From contig CACXLY010000020.1 of assembly GCA_902768605.1 (NCBI GenBank), positions 1-44,085 of the forward strand: a stretch of 44,085 nt of DNA. Reading direction: 5' to 3'. The notes under the pieces were generated by a model. That model searched no databases. It saw only the letters and a list, made by a program, of their open reading frames with translations, and was not told where the DNA came from. Of this stretch, positions 1-7,513 are shown piece by piece. The stretch is from an uncultured Bacteroidales bacterium (GTDB lineage: Bacteria; Bacteroidota; Bacteroidia; Bacteroidales; Bacteroidaceae). Positions within the stretch are counted from its first letter, which is position 1, and every line of letters begins with the position of its first letter. A program made the translations under genes and the position numbers.

Positions 1-29
1 TGACGCTGCAATCTGATTTTTGTTGCCAT
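1..29 (-). CDS. rpsP: Ribosomal protein bS16, N-terminal fragment
   Basis: Only the first nine complete codons lie inside the window, reading leftward off its edge. They translate as MATKIRLQR, the characteristic N-terminus of bacterial 30S protein bS16, which binds 16S rRNA during early 30S assembly. A TACCTTTG -7 box lies about 60 bp upstream on the same strand, as expected for a housekeeping gene of this phylum. The call rests on a short peptide, but the match is distinctive. Confidence 0.75.
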
Positions 30-87
30 AATTTAAATTAGAACTTTTAATAGGTTTGAAATGTGCCGCTAACTCGTAACGGCGGCG

Positions 88-95
88 CAAAGGTA
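88..95 (-). promoter_or_regulatory. -7 promoter box for rpsP
   Basis: Read on the minus strand this is TACCTTTG, a full match to the Bacteroidetes -7 consensus TAnnTTTG, 59 bp upstream of the rpsP ATG. I see no convincing -33 TTG element. Confidence 0.55.
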
Positions 96-103
96 CAACA
101 AAA

Positions 104-131
104 AGTTCATAGTTCATAGTTCATAGTTCAT
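104..131. repeat. 7-bp tandem repeat, AGTTCAT x4
   Basis: Four exact copies of AGTTCAT lie head to tail upstream of the rpsP promoter. The unit resembles the AGTTCAT/AGTGCAT array at 27813-27847 and belongs to the set of 7-bp-period arrays found throughout the window. The rest of 132-250 shows no gene. Confidence 0.9.
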
Positions 132-250
132 AATTTTTTGTTTTCTTGCAGTTTTTTCTGCATTTCCCTACATAAAAGGCAGCAGCCGCTCGCTGTTTTG
201 AGCCGACTGCCGCCTTGTCGTTCAGGCATGTAAATGCTTAAGACCGCGGT

Positions 251-418
251 TTAGTGTGTGATAAGCTTCTTGCCGTTTTCTATATACAGCCCCTTGAGCG
301 GCTTGCCGTTGAGCATGCGGCCCTGCAGGTCGAAGTAGAGGTTTGTACCGTCCGTGTCGATAACACGGAAGGTGGGCTGGATGCCTGTGCCATTGTCCAT
401 GAAGGGGATGATTGATAT
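251..418 (-). pseudogene. Orphan C-terminal DLQGR/GLYI tail, remnant of a secreted protein
   Basis: Directly after the TAG of the OPT transporter, in the same frame, 55 sense codons run to a TAA at 251-253. The translation contains LYFDLQGRMLNGKPLKGLYI, then ENGKKLITH. This pattern (DLQGR, then KGLYI.NGKK) is the recurrent C-terminal tail of secreted Prevotella proteins. No start codon or preceding body belongs to it. The simplest reading is the end of a deleted neighbouring gene left against the OPT stop; an extension by stop-codon readthrough is possible but less likely for an inner-membrane carrier. Confidence 0.6.
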
Positions 419-2425
419 CTAGGCTTTCGCGCGCATGGACGCACGTACCATATATATTATTATGATGCAGTACATGCCGAGACTGATGAGCTCCGAACAT
501 GGGTTCTGCCACCATTCGGCGTAGTCGAAGCTGACGTTCTGCCACTTGAGGGCAGCGCTGAGGACGCCCATCAGTGCGCCGCCGGCGATGAAGCCGCTGG
601 CAAGCAGCGTGCCGCGTTCGCCGCGGGCTGTGTTGACGGCCTGGTCTTTGCTGCGCGTCGTGACGAACCAGTTGATGGCGCCGCCAACGAGCAGCGGCAG
701 ATTGAGTTCCAAGGGGATGAACATGCCGAGGGCAAAGGCGAGGGCCGACACGCCGAAAGCATTCAGCACGAGTGCGATGAGGGCGCCGATGCCGTAGAGC
801 AGCCAGGGCGCTCCGTTGCCGCTCATCAGCGGTTCGATGACGGCGGCCATCGCGTTGGCTTGCGGAGCGGAGAGCGTGCCGTCGGTGAAGCCGTAGGTCT
901 TGTTGAGAATCATGATGACGCCCGCCACGGTGGCTGCGCTGACCAGTGTGCCGAGGAACTTCCACGTCTCCTGCTTGCGGGGCGTGCTGCCCAGCCAATA
1001 GCCTATCTTCAGGTCAGTGACGAAGCCGCCCGCCATGCTAAGCGCGGTGCAAACCACACCGCCCATGATGAGCGCTGCCACCATGCCGCTCGTGCCGCTC
1101 AGGCCGACAGCGACCATCACGACAGAGGCCAGGATGAGCGTCATCAAAGTCATGCCGCTCACGGGATTCGTGCCGACGATGGCGATGGCGTTGGCTGCCA
1201 CGGTGGTGAAGAGGAACGTGATGATGCTCACTACGAGGATGGCGACGATGCTGAATACGATGTTGCCGCCCATCACGTCGAAGTGGAAGAAGAGGAACGT
1301 CAGCACGAGGGCCAGGATGATGCCGAAGGTGATGAACTTCATGGGCAGGTCGCGCTGGGTGCGAGGAGTGGCCTCCCCCGTCCCCTCCAAAGGAGGGGTG
1401 AGTCGTCCTGCCGCCTCGCCTTTTCCCCCTCCTTTGGAGGGGCTGGGTGAGGCCGCAAGTTTCACGGCCTGGGCAATTATCTTACGGCTCTTCACGATGC
1501 CGATGATGCCGGCCATGGCGATGCCGCCGATACCGATGCTCTTGGCGTACTTGAAGATGACCTCAGGCGATGCCATGGCTGCCGTGATGCCTTCCTGCAC
1601 CTCAAGCCCAGGGAAGAAGAGGGCGATGCAGGGCACGATGACCCACCAGACGAGTGCCGAGCCGCAGCAGATGATGAAGGCGTACTTGAGGCCGACGATG
1701 TAGCCCATGCCCAGGACGGCAGCGCCCGTGTTGCACTTCAGCACGAGCTTGGCCTTCTCGGCCACGGTGTCGCCCCACAGCAGCGCACGGCTCGTGAAGT
1801 TCTCGTGCCAGAGGCCGAAGGTGGCGACAGCAAAGTCGTAGAGACCGCCCAGCAGGCCTGCTATCATCAGAGGTTTGGCCTGAGCGCCTCCCTTCTCGCC
1901 GCTCACCAGCACCTGTGTGCCTGCCGTGGCTTCGGGGAAAGGATACTTGCCGTGCATCTCCCCCACGAAGTACTTGCGGAAGGGAATGAGGAAGAGGATG
2001 CCGAGGATACCGCCGAGCAGGCTTGCCAGGAAGACCTCGAGGAAGTTGACCGTCATCTCGGGGTACTTGGCCTGCAGGATGTAGAGCGCCGGCAGGGTGA
2101 AGATGGCGCCGGCCACAATGACGCCGCTGCACGCGCCGATACTCTGGATGATGACGTTCTCGCCGAGTGCGTTCTTGCGACGCGTGGCGCTGCTGACGCC
2201 CACAGCGATGATGGTGATGGGGATGGCGGCCTCGAAGACCTGCCCTACCTTCAGACCAAGGTAGGCAGCGGCTGCGCTGAAGATGACAGCCATCAGGATG
2301 CCCCAGCAGACCGACCACAGGTTGACCTCTCTCGGGTTGCTCTCTGCCGGCATCATCGGCTCGTACGATTCGCCCTCATGCAGTTCGCGGAAAGCGTTCT
2401 CAGGTAGTGATGTTTTATATTCCAT
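419..2425 (-). CDS. OPT family oligopeptide transporter
   Basis: A 668-residue polytopic inner-membrane protein of the OPT family, which imports small peptides or metal chelates by secondary transport. The N-terminus (from NLWSVCWGILMAVIFSAAAA through GLKVGQ) is the family-typical first helix and loop, and long hydrophobic segments recur to the C-terminus. Residues about 323-356 form a hydrophilic Pro/Gly-rich loop (SPSPSKGGGKGEAAG, then LTPPLEGTGEATP) not expected in the family. It is encoded by two inverted copies of a CCCCTCC/GGAGGGG palindrome (1382-1398 and 1426-1442), an in-frame repeat insertion between membrane segments. The gene is apparently monocistronic, with a TATCTTTG -7 box 39 bp upstream. 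The substrate cannot be told from sequence. Confidence 0.93.
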   Translation of the reverse strand: MEYKTSLPENAFRELHEGESYEPMMPAESNPREVNLWSVCWGILMAVIFSAAAAYLGLKVGQVFEAAIPITIIAVGVSSATRRKNALGENVIIQSIGACSGVIVAGAIFTLPALYILQAKYPEMTVNFLEVFLASLLGGILGILFLIPFRKYFVGEMHGKYPFPEATAGTQVLVSGEKGGAQAKPLMIAGLLGGLYDFAVATFGLWHENFTSRALLWGDTVAEKAKLVLKCNTGAAVLGMGYIVGLKYAFIICCGSALVWWVIVPCIALFFPGLEVQEGITAAMASPEVIFKYAKSIGIGGIAMAGIIGIVKSRKIIAQAVKLAASPSPSKGGGKGEAAGRLTPPLEGTGEATPRTQRDLPMKFITFGIILALVLTFLFFHFDVMGGNIVFSIVAILVVSIITFLFTTVAANAIAIVGTNPVSGMTLMTLILASVVMVAVGLSGTSGMVAALIMGGVVCTALSMAGGFVTDLKIGYWLGSTPRKQETWKFLGTLVSAATVAGVIMILNKTYGFTDGTLSAPQANAMAAVIEPLMSGNGAPWLLYGIGALIALVLNAFGVSALAFALGMFIPLELNLPLLVGGAINWFVTTRSKDQAVNTARGERGTLLASGFIAGGALMGVLSAALKWQNVSFDYAEWWQNPCSELISLGMYCIIIIYMVRASMRAKA
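1371..1445. repeat. Two inverted palindromic elements inside the OPT gene
   Basis: The palindromes CCCCTCC-AAA-GGAGGGG (1382-1398) and CCCCTCC-TTT-GGAGGGG (1426-1442) lie in opposite orientation. Each is preceded in its own orientation by a pyrimidine-rich flank (CCTCCCCCGT or CCTCACCCAG). The whole insertion keeps the reading frame. Relatives occur at 2711-2745, 6190-6209, 12651-12679, 30600-30627, 39512-39540 and 39634-39665. Confidence 0.85.
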
Positions 2426-2463
2426 AATGATACATTGTATTAAAAATTATACGTTATTTGGCA

Positions 2464-2471
2464 CAAAGATA
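2464..2471 (-). promoter_or_regulatory. -7 promoter box for the OPT transporter
   Basis: TATCTTTG on the minus strand within TTCGTATCTTTGTGC, the commonest promoter context in this window. It lies 39 bp upstream of the OPT start codon. Confidence 0.6.
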
Positions 2472-2515
2472 CGAAAAAGTTCATAATACATAGTACGCGG
2501 TTCGCTCCTTTTTTG

Positions 2516-2523
2516 TACTTTTG
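2516..2523 (+). promoter_or_regulatory. -7 promoter box for the amidase gene
   Basis: TACTTTTG matches TAnnTTTG and sits 31 bp before the ATG at 2554. An upstream TTG codon (2521) in the same frame falls inside this box, so it cannot be the translation start. Confidence 0.6.
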
Positions 2524-2553
2524 TGGCGAAAAAAGTATAAGAAGGACAAAACA

Positions 2554-3372
2554 ATGACAGTTTCATTGGTTCAAATGGACATAGCGTGGGAGTCGCCGGG
2601 CGTTAACCGCGATACCGCGGAGCGTCTGATGCTCTCTGCCGAGAAGAGCGACATCTTCGTGCTTCCTGAGATGTGGAATACGGGTGTCACGACGGAGCCG
2701 CAGGGCATAGCCTCCCCCGACCCCTCCGAAGAAGGGGGCAAGCAATCGCTTGACGAAGTCAACGGCGGAGAAACCCTGCAATGGATGCAGCGGATGGCAA
2801 ACAATTTGGATGCCGCCGTTGTGGGAAGCATCGCCGTAAAAGCAGCCGACGGCACTTACAGGAACAGGCTTTACTTCGTCAAACCGGAAGAAATTGTAAA
2901 TTGTAAATTGTCAAATTGTAAATGGTATGACAAGCACCACCTCTTTTCCTATGGCGGGGAGACGGAGCACTACACGCCGGGCAACGAATACGTGACGGTG
3001 GAGTGGCGCGGCCTTCGCTTTCATCTCTCCGTTTGCTACGATTTGCGTTTCCCGCTCTGGCTGCGGAACCGCGACGGCTATGAGGTTCTCATCTGCGTCG
3101 CCTCGTGGCCGTCCGTGCGGATGCACGCGTGGAAGGTGCTGCTCGCTGCCCGTGCCATCGAGAACCAATGCTATGTGCTCGGGGTGAACCGCATCGGCAA
3201 AGACCCGTACTGCGAGTATAGCGGCGGCACGTCCGTCGTGGACCCCTTCGGCTTCGCGCAGGTCTGCCCCGATGGCGAAGCGTGTGTCCTGACCCAGACC
3301 CTCGACCTGAAGCGCCTCAGGTCATTCCGAGAGAAGTTCCCCGTGCTACGGGAGCGCGACCTTTTCGATTAG
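2554..3372 (+). CDS. Nitrilase-superfamily amidase (omega-amidase / YafV-like)
   Basis: A 272-residue carbon-nitrogen hydrolase of the branch that includes omega-amidase, which hydrolyses alpha-ketoglutaramate or alpha-ketosuccinamate in methionine salvage and amide metabolism. The Glu-Lys-Cys catalytic triad is visible: Glu39 in VLPEMW, Lys127 in YDKHHLF and Cys161 in SVCYDLRFP. The start at 2554 is preferred because the longer in-frame TTG lies inside the promoter. Two stretches look like repeat insertions: residues about 53-64 (ASPDPSEEGG), encoded by a degenerate palindromic element, and residues about 114-123 (VNCKLSNCK), encoded by a 7-bp AATTGTA array just before the catalytic Lys. Both preserve the frame and all catalytic residues. 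The specific substrate is inferred from family resemblance. Confidence 0.9.
   Translation: MTVSLVQMDIAWESPGVNRDTAERLMLSAEKSDIFVLPEMWNTGVTTEPQGIASPDPSEEGGKQSLDEVNGGETLQWMQRMANNLDAAVVGSIAVKAADGTYRNRLYFVKPEEIVNCKLSNCKWYDKHHLFSYGGETEHYTPGNEYVTVEWRGLRFHLSVCYDLRFPLWLRNRDGYEVLICVASWPSVRMHAWKVLLAARAIENQCYVLGVNRIGKDPYCEYSGGTSVVDPFGFAQVCPDGEACVLTQTLDLKRLRSFREKFPVLRERDLFD
2711..2745. repeat. Palindromic element inside the amidase gene
   Basis: CCTCCCCCGA followed by CCCCTCC-GAA-GAAGGGG, a degenerate copy of the element in the OPT gene with the same pyrimidine flank. It is read in frame as part of the protein. Confidence 0.75.
2892..2920. repeat. 7-bp array (AATTGTA) inside the amidase gene
   Basis: Units AATTGTA, AATTGTA, AATTGTC and AAATTGTA follow each other in the coding sequence. 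They encode a short segment just upstream of catalytic Lys127. Confidence 0.8.
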
Positions 3373-3381
3373 AGGAGCCAT

Positions 3382-3435
3382 CGGAGCAATCAGAATGCTC
3401 AGAGTATTCAGAGTAATCGGAAGACTCAGAGCAAT
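3382..3435. repeat. 9-bp imperfect tandem repeat, six units
   Basis: Six consecutive 9-mers with rough consensus CAGAGTAAT begin 9 bp after the amidase stop codon. They open a 529-bp convergent gap (3373-3901) that contains no credible gene, only repeats. Confidence 0.8.
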
Positions 3436-3519
3436 TGGTGTCCGGTAAAAGTTTATTCCTTTCCCTTCGACGAACTTATTCGTCTTTGTTTCTGACGAAA
3501 GGCAATAGAAAGGGCTTGC

Positions 3520-3735
3520 CAAAGTCTCGAAGAGACGACAGATTACAGACGGGGGTGCAACCCCCGGTAATGGTGCAATGAAAGGGAAAGTCCTAAAGGG
3601 ACGGCAGAACCCTAAAGCAAGTTGTCATTTGACCAATTACATAATCTGTCGCCCTTCCAAGGCTTTGATATCTTGAATGAAACCGACCCGGGGGTTGACA
3701 CCCCCGTCTGTGTTCTATCGCACCTTCGGTGCTAC
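3520..3735. repeat. Mirrored hairpin element, locus A
   Basis: The GGGGGT/ACCCCC hairpins at 3551-3565 and 3690-3705 are in inverted orientation. Around them are four 13-nt hairpins with 5-bp stems and 3-nt loops: GTCTC-GAA-GAGAC (3524-3536, plus), GTCCT-AAA-GGGAC (3590-3602, plus), GCCTT-GGA-AGGGC (3651-3663, minus) and GCACC-GAA-GGTGC (3720-3732, minus). Each is followed by GACAGA or a close variant. The same layout recurs at 10562-10746 with other stem sequences. The architecture recalls REP/BIME repeats served by RAYT transposases, but no transposase is present here. Confidence 0.8.
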
Positions 3736-3755
3736 TTCTCCACAGGTTGGGGACT

Positions 3756-3822
3756 TTGCAAGTACATGATGTTGCAATTGCAAGTACATGAAGTTGCAAT
3801 TGCTGCATGGCGATGAAGCAAC
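3756..3822. repeat. 22-bp-period array, two unit types in one register
   Basis: GCAAGTACATGATG (from 3758), GCAAGTACATGAAG (from 3780) and GCTGCATGGCGATGAA (from 3802) begin exactly 22 bp apart and are joined by GCAATTGC cores. The unit type changes without a change of phase. The array lies between the convergent amidase and rel genes. Confidence 0.85.
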
Positions 3823-3901
3823 GGATTCCTGCTGTGGCGTGGGGAGGAGAATCGTGTGGCGGTCAGTCTTCTTTTGTGGAGAGCGGGGGATGCCTTTTGC
3901 T

Positions 3902-6172
3902 TCAGAAGCGGCGCACGTCCTCGACCTCCTCGATTTTCTTCAGGTCGTGACAGATGTTCTGAAGGTCTTTCGCGTCGTGCACCCCGAGTCGGAGCTCGGC
4001 GGTGAACAGCCCGTCGCTGGTGTCGATATGTACGCTGTGGATGTTCATGTTGAGTTGCTGCGAGAGGATGCCCGTGATTTGGTGGAGGACGCCTACGCGG
4101 TCGAAGCCCACGATGTGGAGTGTGGCGGGGAAGGACAGGGTGCCGTGCGTGTCCCAGGCAGCAGCCAGGATTTTGTTTCCTCCGGTGGCCTTGAGGCGCT
4201 TCGCGATGTCGCACTGGCGCTTGTGAATGATGATTTTGCCGTTTTCATCGATATATCCGAGCACGTCGTCGCCGGGGATGGGGTGGCAGGTCTCGCAGAA
4301 AGTGTAGCGTCCTATTGTTTCCTCGCTCAGCACAAGCGTTTTCTTCTTGTCGATCTTTGGAGTGTCCGTCTTTCCCTCGGCGGCATCCGTCTGCCCGTCC
4401 TCTGCCTGGCTGGGGTTCTCTTCTTTCTTTCTCTTGAAGATTTTGAGGTATTTGCTCCACTTCTTCCCCTTTTTGATTGTCTCGTTGAGAGCGTTGAGGT
4501 CGCCTTCTCCGAGTGTGATGGTCTGCGAGCCGATGGCGGAGAGCAGCTCCTCGCGACTGGCGAGGGCGTGGTATCTGCACAGTTTCGCGATGTTGACGCT
4601 CGTGGGCTCTTTCTCGTTCTTTTGCATGAAGTCGGTCAGGATGTCCTCGCCCTCCTTCTGCTTCTCGCGTTCCAGTCGGCGCAGGATAGCCTCTATCTTG
4701 CCCTTCGCCTTTGCTGTCGTGGCATACTCCCTCCAGCTCTTGTCGACCTTCTGATTCTTCGAGGTGAGGACCTCCACCTGATCGCCGCTCTGCAGCACGT
4801 GGCTGATGCCCACGAGCTTGTGGTTGACTTTGGCTCCGATGCAGTGGGTGCCGAGGAAGGTATGCACGCTGAAGGCGAAGTCGAGCACAGTGCAGCCCGC
4901 CGGCATCGTCTTGAATTCGCCTTTGGGTGTCACGACGAAGATCTCGTTGGCGAAAAGGTTGAGCTTGATGGTGTCGAGGAAGTCGATGGCGTTAGGCTGG
5001 GGGTCGTCGAGGATTTCCTTAATCTGGTAGAGCCACTTGTCGAGTCCGTCGTCGGTGCCTTCCAATCCGTCGTCGCCGTCCTTGTATTTCCAGTGGGCCG
5101 CAAAGCCGTGCTCCGCGATGTCGTCCATGCGGCGGCTGCGTATCTGCACCTCGATCCATTTGCCCGCCTTGCTCATGAGCGTCGAGTGGAGAGCCTGATA
5201 GCCGTTGGCCTTCTTGTTATGCACCCAGTCACGCAGGCGGTCGGGATGCGGCTTGTATATCGTGCTGGCGATGTTGTATATCTTAAAGCACTCGTCCGTC
5301 TCGTTCATGCCCTCCGTCACTTCAAAGATGATGCGGACGGCCAGGATGTCATAGACCTCCTCGAATGTGACGTGCTTCGTCTGCATCTTCGACCAGATGC
5401 TGTATGGTTTCTTGAAGCGGGCCTTGATTTCGTAACGTATGCCGGCCTTGTCGAGCTCCTGACGGATGGGGGCTGTGAACTGGTCGAAGATGGTGGTGAG
5501 ATGCTCTCGGATGCCTTCGAGCTGCTCTTGGAGTGCGTTGTACTCCTCGGGGTGCTCGTACTTGAAACTGAGGTCCTCGAGTTCCTCCTTCACCTTGTTC
5601 AGGCCGAGGCGATGTGCCAGGGGAGCGTAGATGTAGAGTGTCTCGCCCGCTATCTTGTACTGCTTTCCGGGGAGCTGACTGCCCAGGGTGCGCATGTTGT
5701 GCAGGCGGTCGGATATCTTGATGAGGATGACGCGGATGTCCTCGCTCATCGTGAGCAGCAACTTCTTGAATGACTCGGCCTGCACCGACGCTTTGTCGCC
5801 GAAGATGCCGCCCGATATCTTGGTCAGTCCGTCCACAATCTGCGCTATCTTCTCGCCGAAGATGTTGGCGATGTCTTCTACCGTATAGTCCGTGTCCTCC
5901 ACAACGTCGTGCAGGAGCGCCGAGCAGATGCCGGTGCTGCCAAGGCCGATGTCCTCGCATGCAATCTGTGCCACGGCGATGGGGTGCATGATGTAGGGCT
6001 CGCCGGAAAGTCGGCGGACGCCCTTGTGCGCCTCTTTCGCGAAGTTGAACGCCTTGTCGATGATTTCGGTGTGTTTGCGGTGATGGGATGCCAGATAAGT
6101 ATCTATCAGGTGCTGGTACGCCTCGGCAACCATCTTCTCATCTTCCATCTCACGAAGGTTAACGTCTTCCAT
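3902..6172 (-). CDS. rel: Bifunctional (p)ppGpp synthetase/hydrolase, Rel/SpoT type
   Basis: A 756-residue long RSH protein that makes and degrades the stringent-response alarmone (p)ppGpp. The N-terminal HD hydrolase domain carries intact HD residues in ALLHDVVEDT (about residue 90). It is followed by the synthetase domain (IKARFKKPYSIWSKMQ, YDILAVRII, GYQALHSTL, EVQIRS), a TGS domain (about residues 390-450, FVVTPKGEFKTMPAG) and a C-terminal ACT domain (about 680-756). With HD and synthetase motifs both complete it should be bifunctional, the usual single long RSH of Bacteroidetes. It is last in the parA-parB-DUF5683-mltD-rel gene order. The 52-bp gap upstream contains a palindromic repeat rather than a recognisable promoter, so co-transcription with mltD is likely. 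Confidence 0.95.
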   Translation of the reverse strand: MEDVNLREMEDEKMVAEAYQHLIDTYLASHHRKHTEIIDKAFNFAKEAHKGVRRLSGEPYIMHPIAVAQIACEDIGLGSTGICSALLHDVVEDTDYTVEDIANIFGEKIAQIVDGLTKISGGIFGDKASVQAESFKKLLLTMSEDIRVILIKISDRLHNMRTLGSQLPGKQYKIAGETLYIYAPLAHRLGLNKVKEELEDLSFKYEHPEEYNALQEQLEGIREHLTTIFDQFTAPIRQELDKAGIRYEIKARFKKPYSIWSKMQTKHVTFEEVYDILAVRIIFEVTEGMNETDECFKIYNIASTIYKPHPDRLRDWVHNKKANGYQALHSTLMSKAGKWIEVQIRSRRMDDIAEHGFAAHWKYKDGDDGLEGTDDGLDKWLYQIKEILDDPQPNAIDFLDTIKLNLFANEIFVVTPKGEFKTMPAGCTVLDFAFSVHTFLGTHCIGAKVNHKLVGISHVLQSGDQVEVLTSKNQKVDKSWREYATTAKAKGKIEAILRRLEREKQKEGEDILTDFMQKNEKEPTSVNIAKLCRYHALASREELLSAIGSQTITLGEGDLNALNETIKKGKKWSKYLKIFKRKKEENPSQAEDGQTDAAEGKTDTPKIDKKKTLVLSEETIGRYTFCETCHPIPGDDVLGYIDENGKIIIHKRQCDIAKRLKATGGNKILAAAWDTHGTLSFPATLHIVGFDRVGVLHQITGILSQQLNMNIHSVHIDTSDGLFTAELRLGVHDAKDLQNICHDLKKIEEVEDVRRF

Positions 6173-6189
6173 AGTAAGCCTCTCCTCTA

Positions 6190-6209
6190 TCCTCCCCCAA
6201 AGGGAAGGG
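6190..6209. repeat. Palindromic element fragment between rel and mltD
   Basis: CCTCCCCCAAAGGGAAGG has the pyrimidine flank and a shortened stem of the element family seen in the OPT and amidase genes. It lies in the 5' leader of rel. Confidence 0.55.
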
Positions 6210-6224
6210 CATGAATGTACGTGT

Positions 6225-7496
6225 TTAATTCACTCTGATGCGCGTTCCATAAAGGACCTTGTTGCCCCGGATGCCGTTGAGGCGGCGCAGGTGTTCAACC
6301 GTAGTGCCGTTCCTCCTTGCTATCGAGCCCAGCGTGTCGCCTTTGCGGACGGTCGCGTATTTGCCTCCCCGCTTGCTTCTGCTCTTATTGGGGCGCGGCT
6401 GCTCCACGGCGGGAATCTCCGCGGGTTCTGTCACCTCGGCCAGAGGCACGTAGATGGAGTCGCCTGCCTCCACGAAGGCATTGATGGCGGCTGTCGGCAT
6501 GCGGAGCGTGCAAACGTGTGACTCGCCGGGAATCAACGTGGTGCGGTACTGCGGGTTGAGCGCACGCAGTTCCTCCTGGCTGATGTTGCAAAGCTCGGCG
6601 ACACGTTCCATGCGGACGTTCCTGTTGACTTGTATCGTGTCGGTCCCCTGCGGGAGGTGGGTGTTGACGGGGCAGATGTTGTGGTCGCAATAGTAATTCA
6701 TGATGTAGTTTGCCGCGATGAAAGCGGGCACGTAACCTCGCGTCTCGGCCGGCAGGTAAGGATAGATCGTCCAATAGTCCTTGATGCCGCCGGCCCTCTT
6801 TATGGCTTTGGTGATGTTGTTCGGACCACAGTTGTAGCCTGCTATCGCGAGGGACCAGTCGCCGAATATGTCGTAGAGGTCGCGCAGATAACGTGCCGCG
6901 GCATAACTTGCCTTGACGGGGTCGCGTCGTTCATCAATGAGGCTTGTCACCTCGAGGCCATACTGCTTGCCCGTCGTTATCATGAATTGCCAGAGGCCAA
7001 CGGCGCCGGCGTGGCTCACGGCAGAAGGGTTGAGGGCGCTCTCGATGATGGGCAGGTACTTCAGTTCAAGGGGCATCTGGTAGCTCTCGAGTGCCTCCTC
7101 GAAGATTGGGTTGTAGAAGTTGCTTGCGCCAAGCAATATGGCCACCGAGTTGCGCAGTCGGCCGCTGTAGAGGTCGATGTATTTCTGGACGACGTTATTG
7201 TAAGGCATGTCGATGACGTTAGGCAGGCGGCTGAGGCGGTGCGCGTAGGTCTTGGCGTCGAATTGCGGGTTCTCGCCCGTCGATTCACAAGCCTCGTCGA
7301 AGGCCAGGAAGTTGCGTGTCTGCCAGTCGGCAAGCAAGCTGTCAATCTCCTGCATTTGCATGCCCTCGGGCAAATCGAGGGTCGCGTCTTCGACATAGGT
7401 CTCGTAGTCTTCCGTCTCCTGTGCCAAGACTATATGAGAATAGGAGAATAAGAAAATAAGAAAGAGTGGAATGCGATATGTCGTGAGTCTGTTCAT
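6225..7496 (-). CDS. MltD-like lytic transglycosylase with LysM domains
   Basis: A 423-residue secreted murein hydrolase that cleaves peptidoglycan glycan strands to 1,6-anhydromuramic products. The preferred start at 7496 (MNRLTTYRIPLFLIFLFSY) gives a clean signal peptide ending at VLAQ; a longer in-frame ATG at 7532 would overlap the end of DUF5683. The SLT domain contains the catalytic Glu152 in YLPIIESALNP, then GAVGLWQFM and AIAGYNCGPNN. A LysM-like segment (about residues 300-340) and a C-terminal LysM (VRKGDTLGSIARRNGTT) should bind the cell wall. It follows DUF5683 with 17 bp between them and precedes rel, matching the conserved Bacteroidales gene order. Confidence 0.92.
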   Translation of the reverse strand: MNRLTTYRIPLFLIFLFSYSHIVLAQETEDYETYVEDATLDLPEGMQMQEIDSLLADWQTRNFLAFDEACESTGENPQFDAKTYAHRLSRLPNVIDMPYNNVVQKYIDLYSGRLRNSVAILLGASNFYNPIFEEALESYQMPLELKYLPIIESALNPSAVSHAGAVGLWQFMITTGKQYGLEVTSLIDERRDPVKASYAAARYLRDLYDIFGDWSLAIAGYNCGPNNITKAIKRAGGIKDYWTIYPYLPAETRGYVPAFIAANYIMNYYCDHNICPVNTHLPQGTDTIQVNRNVRMERVAELCNISQEELRALNPQYRTTLIPGESHVCTLRMPTAAINAFVEAGDSIYVPLAEVTEPAEIPAVEQPRPNKSRSKRGGKYATVRKGDTLGSIARRNGTTVEHLRRLNGIRGNKVLYGTRIRVN

Positions 7497-7513
7497 AGTC
7501 TTTGAAGTGTTGT

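Noticed and set aside
3551..3705. Rho-independent terminators (GGGGGT/ACCCCC hairpins)
   Set aside because: There is no T-tract after either stem. Both hairpins are part of a larger mirrored element repeated at 10501-10772. A terminating side effect is still possible.
3788..5773. 661-codon plus-strand open reading frame opposite rel
   Set aside because: It is antisense to the fully conserved rel gene and begins in the 22-bp array. Long antisense frames are common in this GC-rich sequence.
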